Below, piece after piece: positions 33,779 through 44,858 of a stretch of 64,000 nt of DNA. Positions within the stretch are counted from its first letter, which is position 1. Each line of letters starts with the position of its first letter. The stretch lies in assembly GCF_026241135.1 (NCBI RefSeq), contig NZ_JAPFGA010000002.1, forward strand, positions 186,001 through 250,000. Direction: 5' to 3'. The DNA comes from Galbibacter kalidii. Its GTDB lineage: Bacteria > Bacteroidota > Bacteroidia > Flavobacteriales > Flavobacteriaceae. The notes beneath the pieces were generated by a model. The model ran no database searches and was not told the origin of the DNA. It saw only the letters and a program-made list of their open reading frames with translations. A program made the translations under genes and the position numbers.

Positions 33779-36658
33779 CTAATTATTATTCTTTGCGAAT
33801 TCTGTTGGAGTGCAATTGTACAGTTCTTTGAAACATTTTGTAAAATAGGAAGGGTCATTAAATCCAACTGTGTACCCAATTTGAGAAATATTACAGTCAG
33901 ATTCTGATTTCTTTAATATCCCTGCTGCCAATTTTAACCGTTGGGAACGAATAAGCTCCGATGCCGATAAGCCTGTTAATGCCTTAAGTTTACGGTGAAG
34001 CTGCATACGACTCATACCAAGAGTTTTTCCAAACTCTTCTACGGTAAACGAAGGCTCAGTTAATTTCTCATCCAGTATTTTTTGCATTTTTCCTATAAAC
34101 TTCTGGTCCAAAGTGGTCACGGTAATGTTCTTGGGTTTCAAGACCACCTCATCGCTATAGTGCTCCCTTAGTTTGTTTCTCAACTCCATGAGCTTGTTCA
34201 CTTTCGAAACCAGTATTTTATTATTGAAAGGTTTTGTTATATATGCATCAGCTCCGGTTTCTATCCCTGTGAGCTCGTTTTCGTCTCCGGTTTTTGCAGT
34301 AAGAAGTATAATAGGGATATGACTCGTCCTTTCATCGTTTTTTAAAATTTGGGCAAGTTCAATACCGTTTTTTTTCGGCATCACTACATCAGAAATTATT
34401 ATATCCGGTATCTGTTTTAAGGCAAGTGCAATACCTTCTTCCCCATTTTTGGCTAATAATATATGATATGTCCTTTCAAAAATATTATAAAGCAGCGATT
34501 GTATATCAAGATTGTCTTCTACAATAAGCAAAATAGGCAAGTCGTTTACATTGTTTTCCAGTGTTACAGGAGAGGTTTTTTCTTTTTTTATCTCTTCTTT
34601 ATTATTGTATATTTTTAAATAAACAGGAATAGTCACCGAAAAAGTCGTCCATTTATTAGGAATGCTTTCAACATTGATATGCCCTTTGTGAAGCTGAACG
34701 AGTTCTTTTACCAAAGATAATCCGATTCCGGCTCCGTGCTGACTTTCATCTTCCTGATAAAAACGGGTAAATATTTTCTTTAGGCTTTTATCAGACAACC
34801 CCTTACCTGTATTCTTTATCTTCATAAATAAGTTTTGCTGTTCAACATAAGCATTGAAGATCACCGTTCCTTGTTCCGGAGTATATTTTATGGCATTAGA
34901 CAGCAAATTCACTACAATTTTTTCAATAGCATCTTCGTCAAACCAAACATCATCCAGTAAATTGTTGATGTTTCTATGATAGTTAATGCTTTTCTTCTCG
35001 GTTTCATACGTAAAAGAATCTGCCAATATGCCAATAAATGTCAAAATATTTCCTTTTTCAGCCTTTAGCTTTAGGTTCCCCGCTTCAATTTTAGACAAAT
35101 CCAACAGTTGATCAACCAGTTGTAAAAGCCTTTTGTTGTTCCTTAAGACCATTTTTAGATCGGTTCGTTCTTTTTCATCAAGGTCTTCTCGTTCCAAACG
35201 TTTTTGAATTGGACTGGAAATCAAAGTCAAGGGCGTGCGAAACTCATGTGAAATATTAGCAAAAAAGTTGGCTTTTAAAACATTTAATTCTTTTAACTTC
35301 TGATGTGTTTTTCTTTTATTCTGATAAAGAAAATAGAGCCCTAGCGAAATAAAGCCCAAAATGGTAAAACCTGCTATAAAAAGGTTTCTTTCGTTGGCCT
35401 TTTGATGATCTATCAGCTCATTTTCTGCCTTTAATAAATTAATCTGCTGCACTTTTTGCTGTGTCCTGTATTTCTGTTCGAGTTCTAAGAAATTTTCCCC
35501 ATTTCTCTTTTCCAGTTGAATGGTTTCAAGGCTGTCCAACTCTTGTTGTTTATTTAAAGCTAGTTTATAATCATTGATCAGTTCCAGATAGCTTACCGTT
35601 GTTTTAAGGAGTTTGGCTTTAAAATTCAAGGTGTCAAGGCTATTGGGGGAAACGGTAGCATAATTCAAATACTGCTCGGCCTCTGCCGGTTTTTTTTCTT
35701 TGATATATAATCTGGCCAAAGCGAGGTTAGCATTAGCCAGCGAAATGCTATCCTTGGTTTTGTGGTGAAAATCGATTGCTGTTTTCAACTTTTCTTCGGC
35801 TGCTCTCCATTCTCCAACTTCAATATCCACCCCAGCCAACTTTGATAAAGCATGCATTTGATTCAAAGTATCTTTTCTCCTTACACTTTCATTATAAAGG
35901 GATTCAAAATAACGGAATGCCTCCTCATATGATTTTTCTTCTAAAGCAATTTCACCCAAAAGTTGGTTAAATTGAGTCACTCCGGGAGCATAATGGGTTT
36001 TTTCGGATACTTCGAGTGCTCTTTTAAAATATTCAATAGCTATTTCCGTATTCTTATAGGAATTGAGATAAATGTTTCCTATTTTTTCATAGGAATTGGC
36101 AAGAACGGGACTTAAAATTTTTTCTGCATTATACAGTGAATCAACCTTAATGAGCAATTCCAGTATTTTTCTTTGATCGGTTTCTATGGTTGAAAGGCCA
36201 AAATAAGCGTTCCCTATACCTTCAGAATAGTAAATTTCTTTCGACTCTGAAAGCACTTCTTCATATAAGGATTTCGCCTTGCTGAAATTCCTCTGGAAAT
36301 ACTGATGGTTGGCAAGCCATAGTTTACTATCAACCATTTCATAGGGTAAATTCAGCTCAACTGCAGCATTGTGGGCTATTTCATAATGTGACTCCGATAA
36401 ACCCATTTCATGGGCAGTAAAGAAATAATACCCGGCATCCTGATGATAAAAATAGGTTGACTTTGGGAAAGTATTTCTTTTGGTAATGGTGTACAGGCTA
36501 TCTAAATGTTTTTTAGCCGAATCCCTGTTGTTGTGTACAGAATCTTTAAATGCGATATGATTTCTATAGGTAGCAAGCGAATCATCTAAGGCTGGGTTTT
36601 GAGTAAAGCCATACATCGGAATAAGTATGATCAAAATAAGCTTTATAGATTTAAGCAT
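33779..36658 (-). CDS. Hybrid two-component regulator (TPR sensor kinase, REC, AraC)
   Basis: 959 residues. A signal peptide is followed by a TPR-rich periplasmic sensor (about 100-400), one membrane helix (about 430-447), HisKA with FFANISHEFRTPLTL, the HATPase with NLLSNAIKYTPEQG and GAGIGLSLVKELV, a receiver domain with IIISDVVMPKKNG and KPF, and a C-terminal AraC HTH (MSRMQLHRKLKALTGLSASE, IGYTVGFNDPSYFTKCF). Such one-protein systems are typical of Bacteroidota and sense a periplasmic signal to control neighbouring genes. Its sensor is TPR-type rather than the sugar-binding propeller of polysaccharide regulators. The exported-protein operon just downstream on the same strand is the likely target. 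Confidence 0.93.
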   Translation of the reverse strand: MLKSIKLILIILIPMYGFTQNPALDDSLATYRNHIAFKDSVHNNRDSAKKHLDSLYTITKRNTFPKSTYFYHQDAGYYFFTAHEMGLSESHYEIAHNAAVELNLPYEMVDSKLWLANHQYFQRNFSKAKSLYEEVLSESKEIYYSEGIGNAYFGLSTIETDQRKILELLIKVDSLYNAEKILSPVLANSYEKIGNIYLNSYKNTEIAIEYFKRALEVSEKTHYAPGVTQFNQLLGEIALEEKSYEEAFRYFESLYNESVRRKDTLNQMHALSKLAGVDIEVGEWRAAEEKLKTAIDFHHKTKDSISLANANLALARLYIKEKKPAEAEQYLNYATVSPNSLDTLNFKAKLLKTTVSYLELINDYKLALNKQQELDSLETIQLEKRNGENFLELEQKYRTQQKVQQINLLKAENELIDHQKANERNLFIAGFTILGFISLGLYFLYQNKRKTHQKLKELNVLKANFFANISHEFRTPLTLISSPIQKRLEREDLDEKERTDLKMVLRNNKRLLQLVDQLLDLSKIEAGNLKLKAEKGNILTFIGILADSFTYETEKKSINYHRNINNLLDDVWFDEDAIEKIVVNLLSNAIKYTPEQGTVIFNAYVEQQNLFMKIKNTGKGLSDKSLKKIFTRFYQEDESQHGAGIGLSLVKELVQLHKGHINVESIPNKWTTFSVTIPVYLKIYNNKEEIKKEKTSPVTLENNVNDLPILLIVEDNLDIQSLLYNIFERTYHILLAKNGEEGIALALKQIPDIIISDVVMPKKNGIELAQILKNDERTSHIPIILLTAKTGDENELTGIETGADAYITKPFNNKILVSKVNKLMELRNKLREHYSDEVVLKPKNITVTTLDQKFIGKMQKILDEKLTEPSFTVEEFGKTLGMSRMQLHRKLKALTGLSASELIRSQRLKLAAGILKKSESDCNISQIGYTVGFNDPSYFTKCFKELYNCTPTEFAKNNN

Positions 36659-36850
36659 GGTTTCACAATTAAATAATCAATTCCCTTAGCTCATTTCGAC
36701 GTAGAGCCCACCTGAACAAAACAGACAGATATCAGAAAATATGCCAAACGGCAGTCAGGTTAAACCCATTCTATGAGATTTAAATTTAATAAATTAATAT
36801 GATATCATGATTACTGTGAGATTTATACCATAAGAGCTTAACCCCGATTT

Positions 36851-37867
36851 TTATTCTGAAAAAGCTTCGCTTAATATTTTATAGGAACGCTTCCGCGCTT
36901 CATGGTCGTAGATATGGGAAACCACTATGATTTCCTGAACGTCGGTCCTGTTGGCAAACGCGCTAAGTTCCCGTTTGATGGTTTCTTTGGAACCGACAAA
37001 GGTAAAGTACATCATGTTTTTGATCATAGCTTCCTGTTCTTGGTTCCACACCCCTTCCATCGAGTCGACAGGTGGTGGTAACGGACGCCTCACATTGGTG
37101 ATGATTCCCATGGCGAATTGATACAAGCTTGTCGCCAAACGTTTTGCTTCTTCATCAGTTTCTGCAGCAATCACATTAACACAAGCCATGGCATAGGGTT
37201 TTTCCAATTGTGCCGATGGCTGAAAACCTTCTTTGTACAATTCCAACGCCCTGAACAAATGTGCCGGTGCAAAATGACTCGCAAAAGCATAGGGAAGTCC
37301 TTTTTTGGCCGCCAACTGTGCACTAAACGTACTCGAACCCAACAAATAAAGCGGAATATCCAATCCTTCCCCGGGAATGGCACGAACACGGCTATCGATA
37401 TTTTCTGCGGATAAATACTGTTGCAATTCGTCAATATCGTTTGGAAAATCCTGAACACTTTCCTGTTTGCCGCGACGAAGTGCTTGTGCAGTCAATTGGT
37501 CAGTTCCCGGGGCTCTTCCCAAACCCAAATCTATCCTGTTGGGATATAAAGTGGCTAAGGTACCAAACTGTTCGGCTACAATCAGCGGGGCATGATTGGG
37601 CAACATAATTCCTCCCGAACCCACACGTATTCTTGAAGTCCCTTGAGCCACATGACTCAGCAAAACCACCGTAGCCGAACTCACAATACTCTCCATATTA
37701 TGATGTTCTGATATCCAAAAACGCTCATACCCAAATTTTTCTGTGTGTTGAGCAAGATCCAAACTATTTTGCATGGATTGTAGATGGGAATTTCCTTGAG
37801 TAACCGGCACGAGGTCTAAGACCGAAAATTTAATGTCTTGAAGTATTTTTTTATTTGAAACTGCCAT
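36851..37867 (-). CDS. LLM-class flavin-dependent oxidoreductase
   Basis: 338 residues of the bacterial luciferase-like fold: [40 protein letters not shown] and [13 protein letters not shown] are hallmark segments of the YhbW-type subgroup, and [14 protein letters not shown] and [12 protein letters not shown] follow. It should use FMN or F420-like flavin to oxidise a small substrate; the substrate cannot be told from sequence. Single gene between the regulator and superoxide dismutase. Confidence 0.9.
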   Translation of the reverse strand: MAVSNKKILQDIKFSVLDLVPVTQGNSHLQSMQNSLDLAQHTEKFGYERFWISEHHNMESIVSSATVVLLSHVAQGTSRIRVGSGGIMLPNHAPLIVAEQFGTLATLYPNRIDLGLGRAPGTDQLTAQALRRGKQESVQDFPNDIDELQQYLSAENIDSRVRAIPGEGLDIPLYLLGSSTFSAQLAAKKGLPYAFASHFAPAHLFRALELYKEGFQPSAQLEKPYAMACVNVIAAETDEEAKRLATSLYQFAMGIITNVRRPLPPPVDSMEGVWNQEQEAMIKNMMYFTFVGSKETIKRELSAFANRTDVQEIIVVSHIYDHEARKRSYKILSEAFSE

Positions 37868-37982
37868 TCTTTTTCTTTTCTACTGAATTGATAGTCTGCT
37901 AAAAATATGCCTTTAGTGAGTCATCATCACAATTACTTCCTTACACTGCATCTAATTTTGATTTCTCAAACAAACCCATAAA

Positions 37983-38010
37983 AAAACAGCCGCCCAAGGC
38001 GACTGTCTTT
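37983..38010 (-). terminator. Terminator of superoxide dismutase gene
   Basis: CAGCCGCC and GGCGACTG pair around a CAA loop; on the minus strand the hairpin ends in a T-run about 53 bp after the sod stop codon. Confidence 0.7.
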
Positions 38011-38063
38011 CAATAACGTTATAACCTATAAAATAATAACCGTTATTTATTTTAATGAATTTT

Positions 38064-38672
38064 TTATTTATTCGCTGCATAAAGTTCAGCAACCTTATCC
38101 CAATTGATCACATTGAAAAATGCTGAAATATAATCAGGACGTCTGTTTTGATAGTTGAGATAGTATGCGTGCTCCCATACGTCCAATCCTAAAATCGGTG
38201 TTCCTTCACAACCGGTCCCCGGCATAACAGGATTGTCCTGATTTGGTGTAGAGCAAATTTCTACTTTTCCTCCTTTGTGAACACACAACCATCCCCATCC
38301 GGAACCGAAGCGTGTTGCTGCTGCTGCAGAAAAAGCCTCCTTGAACTTCTCAAAAGAACCAAAAGCTGCATCGATAGCCGCTGCCAATTCCCCTGAAGGT
38401 TGTCCTCCTCCGTCGGGAGACATTACTTCCCAAAAAAGTCTGTGGTTGTAAAAACCTCCACCGTTGTTTCTCACAGCACCATTACTCATATCCAAGTTTG
38501 AAAGGATATCCTCAATAGATTTTCCTTCAAGTGCTGTACCTTCAATGGCAGCATTCAATTTTGTTGTATATCCTTGATGGTGTTTTGTATGATGTATTTC
38601 CATGGTACGCGCATCAATATGAGGTTCTAATGCATCATATGCGTACGGTAATTTTGGTAAATCAAAAGCCAT
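38064..38672 (-). CDS. sod: Superoxide dismutase (Fe/Mn family)
   Basis: 202 residues with metal ligands in the classical places: His in [12 protein letters not shown] near residue 27, His in YNHRLFWE near 76, and Asp and His in [16 protein letters not shown] near 164-168. [11 protein letters not shown] is also typical. It converts superoxide to peroxide and oxygen in the cytoplasm. Whether Fe or Mn is used cannot be decided here. A minus-strand TAAATTTG at 38709-38716 resembles a -7 element. Confidence 0.97.
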   Translation of the reverse strand: MAFDLPKLPYAYDALEPHIDARTMEIHHTKHHQGYTTKLNAAIEGTALEGKSIEDILSNLDMSNGAVRNNGGGFYNHRLFWEVMSPDGGGQPSGELAAAIDAAFGSFEKFKEAFSAAAATRFGSGWGWLCVHKGGKVEICSTPNQDNPVMPGTGCEGTPILGLDVWEHAYYLNYQNRRPDYISAFFNVINWDKVAELYAANK

Positions 38673-38782
38673 TTTTTAATTATTTTTTTGGTTATTAATT
38701 TCAGTTTCCCAAATTTAAGGAAAACGCAGTAATTATTTGCTAATTATTTAATAGAGTTTGCCTATTTTGCAATAAAGTTTCT

Positions 38783-41700
38783 ATGTTGAACCCTGCACCT
38801 TTTCAAATATTCAATGCTTCTGCCGGATCGGGAAAGACCTATACCTTGGTCAAAAGATATTTGAGCATCTTGCTAGCGTCTAGCCATCCGGATACTTTTA
38901 AGCAGGTGCTCGCCATTACTTTTACCAACAAGGCCGTTAACGAAATGAAAGAACGGGTAATCGGGAGGCTGAACGATTTTTCTCAAAGCCAAATCCTCGA
39001 TCAACCCACACAACTTTTTTCTGATATTGCTAAGCAGCTCAACATCCCGCATACCGAATTGCACCACAGAGCCAAGAAAGTACTTGCTAGAATCCTGCAC
39101 AACTATGCTTTTTTTGATATTGTTACCATAGACAAATTCAATCATCGGTTGTTGCGCACTTTTGCATTTGATCTAAAACTCCCAACCAATTTTGAAGTGT
39201 CTCTTGACGAAGAAATCCTGATCGATGAGGCGGTGGATAATCTTATCTACCAAGCAGGCGACAACAAACTGCTCACAGAAACCCTGATCAACTTTGCCCT
39301 TGAAAAAACAGACGACGACAAAAGTTGGGACATCGCCCGTGACCTCAAGGAAATTGCCAAACTGCTGTCTAAGGAAGATTATATCGAGCATATAAAATCC
39401 CTATCGGATAAAAAACCGGAAGATTTTAAGGCTTTGGGGAAATCACTGAAAAAACTCACCTCAGCACAAGAAAAAGAACTGGTGGGCATCGCAACACATT
39501 CCCTCGAATTGATCACCGAAAACGGGTTGGATTATAGTGATTTCAGTAGAAAATCATTGCCTAACTTCCTACAAAAGATCGTTTCCAAAGATTTTGATGT
39601 CAAATTCACCTACAGTTGGCAACAAAAGATAGAAACAGATCCACTTTACAACAAAAGTACACCTGAAAATGTGACTTCGGTTATTGATAAGCTTCAACCA
39701 CAACTGGCAAGTGATTTCCTTCAGATCAAAAAAGGGGTGGGGCGACGGGATTTCCTTCAGGATTTTTATAAAAATTTAGTACCGCTTTCATTGTTGAATT
39801 CCATCAACAGCGAACTTCAAAAAATAAAAAAAGAACGCAATCTTTTACTTATTTCTGAATTTAACCGGCATATTTCATCAGCTATAGCCAATCAGCCGGC
39901 TCCTTTTATTTATGAAAGGATAGGTGAAAAATACAGACATTATTTTATCGATGAGTTTCAAGACACATCGACCATGCAATGGGAAAATATACAACCTTTG
40001 GTTTCCAATGCACTTGAAACACAAAATCAAGCCGGAAAAACAGGGAGCCTTTTGATTGTAGGTGATGCCAAACAGGCTATCTACCGCTGGCGAGGCGGAA
40101 AAGTGGAGCAGTTCATCGGTTTGTATAACGAGGGTAATCCGTTTCAAGTCGAAAAAAAGGTGACTTCGCTTCCCAAAAACTTCCGAAGTTTTGATGAAAT
40201 CGTCAATTTTAACAACCGGTTTTTTAATTATACTTCAACCTATCTGAACAATACCACATACCGCGATCTCTTTGAAAAAAATAGCCATCAGGAAACCAAC
40301 GACAAACCCGGCGGATATATCGATTTCACTTTTGTGGATGAAAATTCAAAAGAAGAGGCTGATCTTGCTTATTGCGAACGCACTTTTTCGATTGTCGAAG
40401 AAGTGATTCAAAACGGATTTGAATATCAGGATATTTGTGTGCTCACTAGAACAAAAAATCAAGGTTCAACCATAGCCGATTATCTATCGGAACAGGGCAT
40501 TCCCATTATTTCTTCGGAATCCTTATTACTGAAAAACGATAAGAAAGTAGATTTCATTATCCAATTAATTTCCTATTTCAATCAACCCGATGACCTCAAT
40601 TGTCAATTCAATATGCTGCGTTTTCTGTCGGAGCGGAAACAAATAGAAGATCAACATCACTATTTCCAAACTCATCTTCAGCAATTCTCAAAGGTTTTTG
40701 ATGAAGAAGGCTTCGATATCAATACCTTTTTGCAACTTCCATTTTACAATGCTGTAGAATATGCCATCAACGCTTTCGGCTTGGCTGAAGGTCCAGAAGC
40801 CTATTTGCAGTTCTTTTTAGACGAAATCTTAAATTTCACTCAAAACCACGACGGGAGTTTAAACAGTTTTTTGGGGTATTGGGAACAGAAAAAAGAAAAA
40901 TTAAGTATTGTCGCTCCTGCCATGTCGGATGCAGTCAAGATCATGACCATCCACAAATCCAAAGGTTTGGAGTTTCCCGTGCTTATTTACCCATATGCAA
41001 ACACTGATATCTACAGGGAAAAGAATTTCAACCTCTGGTTTCCGGTCAACAAAGAAGATTTTGGGCTGGAATATGCCCTTTTGAGTAAAAAAAGTGTTGT
41101 TGAGAACTTTAATGAAACAGGAAAAGCACTGATTGAAGAATACGACCAAAAAATGGAGTTGGATCAATTCAATCTTTTGTATGTGGCTTTGACCAGAGCT
41201 GTAGAACAACTTTATCTGGTTTGCAAAAAAGATATCAATGCCAAAGGAGTGGAAAACACCAAAACCTTTGCCGGGTTTTTTATCAATTATTTAAAAGCAC
41301 AAAATTTGTGGCAGGATGGGGAACTCCACTACAAAATAGGAAACCCGAAACGACAATCGATTCAGGAAAAAGAAAACACCTATACGTCAGAGGATATCCC
41401 GTTTATCACCAATACTTCCTTCGGAAATTCGTTTACACTCATCACAAAAGCCGGGTCACTTTGGGACACCAAACAACAAAAAGCGATAGAAAAAGGAAAT
41501 ATTTACCACCATTTGTTGTCCAAAATATACCATAAACGCGATTTGGAGCCTACAGTTACGGAGGCGGTCGAGAACGGACTTATTTCAGAAGAAGAAAAAC
41601 CGGAAATAGCCGAATTTTTGTTGAAACTCATCAATCACCCCGATCTTTCCGATTATTTTACGGAAAGCCACACAATATACAATGAACGGGAGATTATTAC

Positions 41701-41905
41701 CAAAGAAGGTATTTCCCTAAGACCGGACAGGTTCATGGTGAAAAATGGATCCGCCGCCCTTATCGATTATAAAACAGGGGCATTTATTGAAAAATATCGG
41801 ATGCAGCTCGATCAATATGCGGGGGCACTTCATCAAATAGGATATCAGGTTACTGAAAAGCTCTTGGTTTTTATAAATGATGATATTGAAGTGAAAAAGA
41901 TATAG
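38783..41905 (+). CDS. UvrD-type helicase/exonuclease (AddA-like)
   Basis: 1040 residues. Walker A NASAGSGKTYTL at residue 10, Walker B FIDEFQDTSTMQW, motif III GDAKQAIYRWRGG, and motifs V-VI with MTIHKSKGLEFPVLIYP and LLYVALTRA place it in superfamily 1A. The C-terminal RecB-like nuclease has LRPDRFMVKNGSAALIDYKTG. With the AddB-like protein at 44859 it should form an AddAB/RexAB-like complex that resects double-strand breaks for recombination. The start codon at 38783 directly precedes the P-loop. Confidence 0.92.
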   Translation: MLNPAPFQIFNASAGSGKTYTLVKRYLSILLASSHPDTFKQVLAITFTNKAVNEMKERVIGRLNDFSQSQILDQPTQLFSDIAKQLNIPHTELHHRAKKVLARILHNYAFFDIVTIDKFNHRLLRTFAFDLKLPTNFEVSLDEEILIDEAVDNLIYQAGDNKLLTETLINFALEKTDDDKSWDIARDLKEIAKLLSKEDYIEHIKSLSDKKPEDFKALGKSLKKLTSAQEKELVGIATHSLELITENGLDYSDFSRKSLPNFLQKIVSKDFDVKFTYSWQQKIETDPLYNKSTPENVTSVIDKLQPQLASDFLQIKKGVGRRDFLQDFYKNLVPLSLLNSINSELQKIKKERNLLLISEFNRHISSAIANQPAPFIYERIGEKYRHYFIDEFQDTSTMQWENIQPLVSNALETQNQAGKTGSLLIVGDAKQAIYRWRGGKVEQFIGLYNEGNPFQVEKKVTSLPKNFRSFDEIVNFNNRFFNYTSTYLNNTTYRDLFEKNSHQETNDKPGGYIDFTFVDENSKEEADLAYCERTFSIVEEVIQNGFEYQDICVLTRTKNQGSTIADYLSEQGIPIISSESLLLKNDKKVDFIIQLISYFNQPDDLNCQFNMLRFLSERKQIEDQHHYFQTHLQQFSKVFDEEGFDINTFLQLPFYNAVEYAINAFGLAEGPEAYLQFFLDEILNFTQNHDGSLNSFLGYWEQKKEKLSIVAPAMSDAVKIMTIHKSKGLEFPVLIYPYANTDIYREKNFNLWFPVNKEDFGLEYALLSKKSVVENFNETGKALIEEYDQKMELDQFNLLYVALTRAVEQLYLVCKKDINAKGVENTKTFAGFFINYLKAQNLWQDGELHYKIGNPKRQSIQEKENTYTSEDIPFITNTSFGNSFTLITKAGSLWDTKQQKAIEKGNIYHHLLSKIYHKRDLEPTVTEAVENGLISEEEKPEIAEFLLKLINHPDLSDYFTESHTIYNEREIITKEGISLRPDRFMVKNGSAALIDYKTGAFIEKYRMQLDQYAGALHQIGYQVTEKLLVFINDDIEVKKI

Positions 41906-41944
41906 TTCGGAAATTCGTTTATAACTTTGCAAAAAACAAAACAG

Positions 41945-43138
41945 ATGTACGGAAAAATAAAAGATCATTTACAACAGGAACTGCAAGACATCAAAGATGC
42001 CGGGCTCTACAAAAAAGAACGTATCATCACTTCGCAACAGGGAGCTGAGATCAAGATAAGTACAGGAGAAACTGTCATTAATTTTTGCGCAAACAATTAT
42101 TTGGGGCTGTCGTCACATCCTGAAGTGATTCAAGCCGCAAAAGATACCATGGACTCTCATGGCTTCGGAATGTCTTCTGTACGCTTTATTTGCGGAACGC
42201 AAGACATCCACAAAGAATTGGAAGAAAAGATCGCTGATTTCTACGAAACTGAAGACACTATCTTATATGCCGCTGCTTTTGACGCCAACGGAGGTGTTTT
42301 TGAACCTTTATTGACCAAGGAAGACGCTATTATATCCGATTCGCTTAACCACGCTTCTATTATAGATGGTGTTCGTTTGTGTAAAGCCAAACGCTACCGC
42401 TATCAGAATAATGACATGGCAGATCTTGAAAAACAATTGCAACAAGCCAATGAAGACGGCGCCCGATTTAAGATTATCGTAACAGACGGTGTGTTCTCTA
42501 TGGACGGTTTGGTAGCCCCACTTGACAAAATTTGTGATTTGGCCGACAAGTACGACGCTTTGGTCATGATAGACGAATGTCACGCTGCCGGGTTTATCGG
42601 AGCCTCCGGTAGAGGAACCCTAGAAGAGAAAAACGTGATGGGACGCATAGATATCATCACAGGAACCCTTGGTAAAGCCCTAGGAGGTGCCATGGGAGGT
42701 TATACTACCGGAAAAAAGGAAATTATCGAAATTTTACGACAGCGCTCTCGTCCATATTTGTTCTCCAATTCGCTGGCTCCTAATATTGTTGGAGCTTCTA
42801 TTAAGGTTTTCGATATGCTTTCAAACAGTACAGCCTTACGGGATAAACTGGAAGAAAACACCAATTATTTCAAAGAAGGAATGAAAAAAGCCGGTTTTGA
42901 TATTGTAGATGGCGACTCTGCTATAGTGCCTGTAATGCTCTATGATGCTAAGCTTTCACAGACTATGGCCGACGAATTACTGGAAAAAGGCATCTATGTT
43001 ATAGGATTTTTCTATCCGGTAGTTCCTAAAGAAAAAGCAAGGATCAGAGTGCAATTATCGGCTGCACACACTAAGGAACATCTTGACAAAGCCATTGAAG
43101 CCTTTACTGAAGTAGGGAAGAAATTAGGCGTAGTTTAG
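41945..43138 (+). CDS. kbl: Glycine C-acetyltransferase (2-amino-3-ketobutyrate CoA ligase)
   Basis: 397 residues from the ATG at 41945 ([11 protein letters not shown]); an upstream in-frame TTG is less likely. Fold-type I PLP enzyme with [38 protein letters not shown] and the PLP lysine in [14 protein letters not shown]. It works in threonine degradation, cleaving 2-amino-3-ketobutyrate with CoA to glycine and acetyl-CoA. Threonine dehydrogenase is not adjacent. TAACTTTG at 41922-41929 resembles a -7 box 16 bp upstream. Confidence 0.95.
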   Translation: MYGKIKDHLQQELQDIKDAGLYKKERIITSQQGAEIKISTGETVINFCANNYLGLSSHPEVIQAAKDTMDSHGFGMSSVRFICGTQDIHKELEEKIADFYETEDTILYAAAFDANGGVFEPLLTKEDAIISDSLNHASIIDGVRLCKAKRYRYQNNDMADLEKQLQQANEDGARFKIIVTDGVFSMDGLVAPLDKICDLADKYDALVMIDECHAAGFIGASGRGTLEEKNVMGRIDIITGTLGKALGGAMGGYTTGKKEIIEILRQRSRPYLFSNSLAPNIVGASIKVFDMLSNSTALRDKLEENTNYFKEGMKKAGFDIVDGDSAIVPVMLYDAKLSQTMADELLEKGIYVIGFFYPVVPKEKARIRVQLSAAHTKEHLDKAIEAFTEVGKKLGVV

Positions 43139-43181
43139 ATGACATATATTTTCATTTTAACTAAAAAATTATATATTTGTT

Positions 43182-43212
43182 TTTGTTAATAAGTTGTAAC
43201 AACTTACATTTG
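43182..43212 (+). promoter_or_regulatory. Consensus Bacteroidota promoter of ompA-like porin gene
   Basis: TTTG at 43182-43185, a 19-base spacer and TACATTTG at 43205-43212 match the -33/-7 consensus exactly. The start ATG is 36 bp further on, giving a short AT-rich leader. A second -7-like TATATTTG lies at 43172-43179. Confidence 0.75.
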
Positions 43213-43248
43213 TCTTTAAATTAACACTTAAAATTAAATAAATTGAAC

Positions 43249-44601
43249 ATGAAACATCTTAGCAAATTACTAGTTGCTTCTCTCCTATTCGTAGGAATTG
43301 GCAGCATGAATGCTCAAGACCAAAACAATCCTTGGCAAATAAGTTTTGGTGTAAATGCGGTTGACGCATATCCTACCAGCGCTGATAGACCTTTTGCCTC
43401 GGAGACTTTGTTTGACGAGTATTTCAACGCAAGTGATCACTGGAACATCCTTCCATCTATTTCTTATGTATCAGTATCTAAATACGTAGGTAGTGGATTC
43501 TCTGTTGGTGCTCGTGGTACACTTAACAAAATTGAAAGTCTTGGTGATATGGACGTAGACGACCTATCATACTACGGATTGGACGGTACTATTAAATACA
43601 ACTTCCTTCAAGGAACTGTAATCGATCCTTTCGTAGAAATAGGTGGTGGTTATACTTGGTTGGACGAAATTGGTGCTGGTACTGCTAACGGAGCAATCGG
43701 TGCTAACGTTTGGTTCACTGATAACCTTGGTCTAACACTACAAACCGGATACAAGCACGTATTTGAGGACTATAACACTCCTCACTTCCAGCACTTAATG
43801 GGTCTTTCTATCAGATTTGGTGGAACTGACACTGATGGTGACGGAATTTATGACAAAGACGATGCTTGTCCAGAAGTACCTGGTCTTGCAGAATTCAACG
43901 GTTGTCCTGATTCTGACGGTGACGGTATCGCTGATAAAGATGATGCTTGTCCTAACGAAGCTGGTCCTGCTGAATTCAACGGATGTCCAGACTCTGACGG
44001 TGACGGTGTAGCTGATCCTGACGATGCTTGTCCTGAAACTGCAGGTCTTAAAGAATTGAACGGATGTCCTGATGCTGACGGTGACGGTATCGCTGACGGA
44101 GATGATGCTTGTCCTAACGAAGCTGGTCCTGCTGCAACTAACGGTTGTCCTGACAAAGACGGTGACGGTGTAATCGACTCTGAAGATGAGTGTCCAGATA
44201 CTCCTGGTACTGTAGCTAACAATGGTTGTCCTGAAGTAACTGAGCAAGCACAAGCTGAATTGAATGAGTACGCTAAAACTATCTTGTTCGACACAGGAAA
44301 AACAACTATCAAGTCTGATTCTCAAGCTGTATTGACTGACATCATCGGAATCCTTAACAAGTATCCTAACGCTAAATTTACAGTTGAAGGGCACACAGAT
44401 AGCACTGGTAGTGAATCACTAAACCAAAGATTATCTGAAGGTAGAGCCGCTGCTGTAAAAGACTACTTGATTGATCACGGTGTTGATCAGTTCAGATTGT
44501 CTTCTGCCGGATACGGTGAAAGCAGACCTATCGCTTCTAACTCAACTAGAGACGGTAGAGCTCAAAACAGAAGAGTTGAAATTAACTTAGCTAAAGACTA
44601 A
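43249..44601 (+). CDS. OmpA-family porin with TSP3 calcium-binding repeats
   Basis: 450 residues from the ATG at 43249. A signal peptide ([12 protein letters not shown]) is followed by an eight-strand barrel (to about 185), five Asp-rich TSP3-type repeats (about 188-330, each with D-x-DGDG and a D-ACP segment) and an OmpA domain (about 340-450) with [34 protein letters not shown] and QNRRVEINL. It anchors the outer membrane to peptidoglycan; the Asp-rich repeats should bind calcium. Codon use looks strongly biased, and a consensus promoter and strong terminator flank it, as expected for an abundant protein. Confidence 0.95.
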   Translation: MKHLSKLLVASLLFVGIGSMNAQDQNNPWQISFGVNAVDAYPTSADRPFASETLFDEYFNASDHWNILPSISYVSVSKYVGSGFSVGARGTLNKIESLGDMDVDDLSYYGLDGTIKYNFLQGTVIDPFVEIGGGYTWLDEIGAGTANGAIGANVWFTDNLGLTLQTGYKHVFEDYNTPHFQHLMGLSIRFGGTDTDGDGIYDKDDACPEVPGLAEFNGCPDSDGDGIADKDDACPNEAGPAEFNGCPDSDGDGVADPDDACPETAGLKELNGCPDADGDGIADGDDACPNEAGPAATNGCPDKDGDGVIDSEDECPDTPGTVANNGCPEVTEQAQAELNEYAKTILFDTGKTTIKSDSQAVLTDIIGILNKYPNAKFTVEGHTDSTGSESLNQRLSEGRAAAVKDYLIDHGVDQFRLSSAGYGESRPIASNSTRDGRAQNRRVEINLAKD

Positions 44602-44631
44602 TTAGCCTTAGTTGATTCAAATTATATAAAG

Positions 44632-44659
44632 AAAACGCTCCGAAAATTCGGAGCGTTTT
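44632..44659 (+). terminator. Terminator of porin gene
   Basis: AAAACGCTCCGAA and TTCGGAGCGTTTT are perfect complements two bases apart and end in a T-run, 30 bp after the stop codon. Confidence 0.9.
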
Positions 44660-44858
44660 TTATTTCCCAACACTTTAGTATTTTGGTACATTAGTAGCAA
44701 ACTTCTTTAGATGAAACGAACATTAATAAATTTTAAAAATATATTCACAAAAATGAATTTTTAAAATTTTTAATGCGAGAGCGAGAGTAATGAGCGCTTG
44801 CATACGTTCTCAAATTTTTAATTAATTTATTTTCGGGTAATTATAAAATTTTAAACGT

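Noticed and set aside
43860-44235. Possible CRISPR-like tandem repeat
   Set aside because: The repeated units are in-frame codons of TSP3 repeats in the porin; spacers are not unique DNA.
43795-44394. Long minus-strand frames opposite the porin repeats
   Set aside because: They are low-complexity shadows of the Asp-rich repeats on the coding strand.
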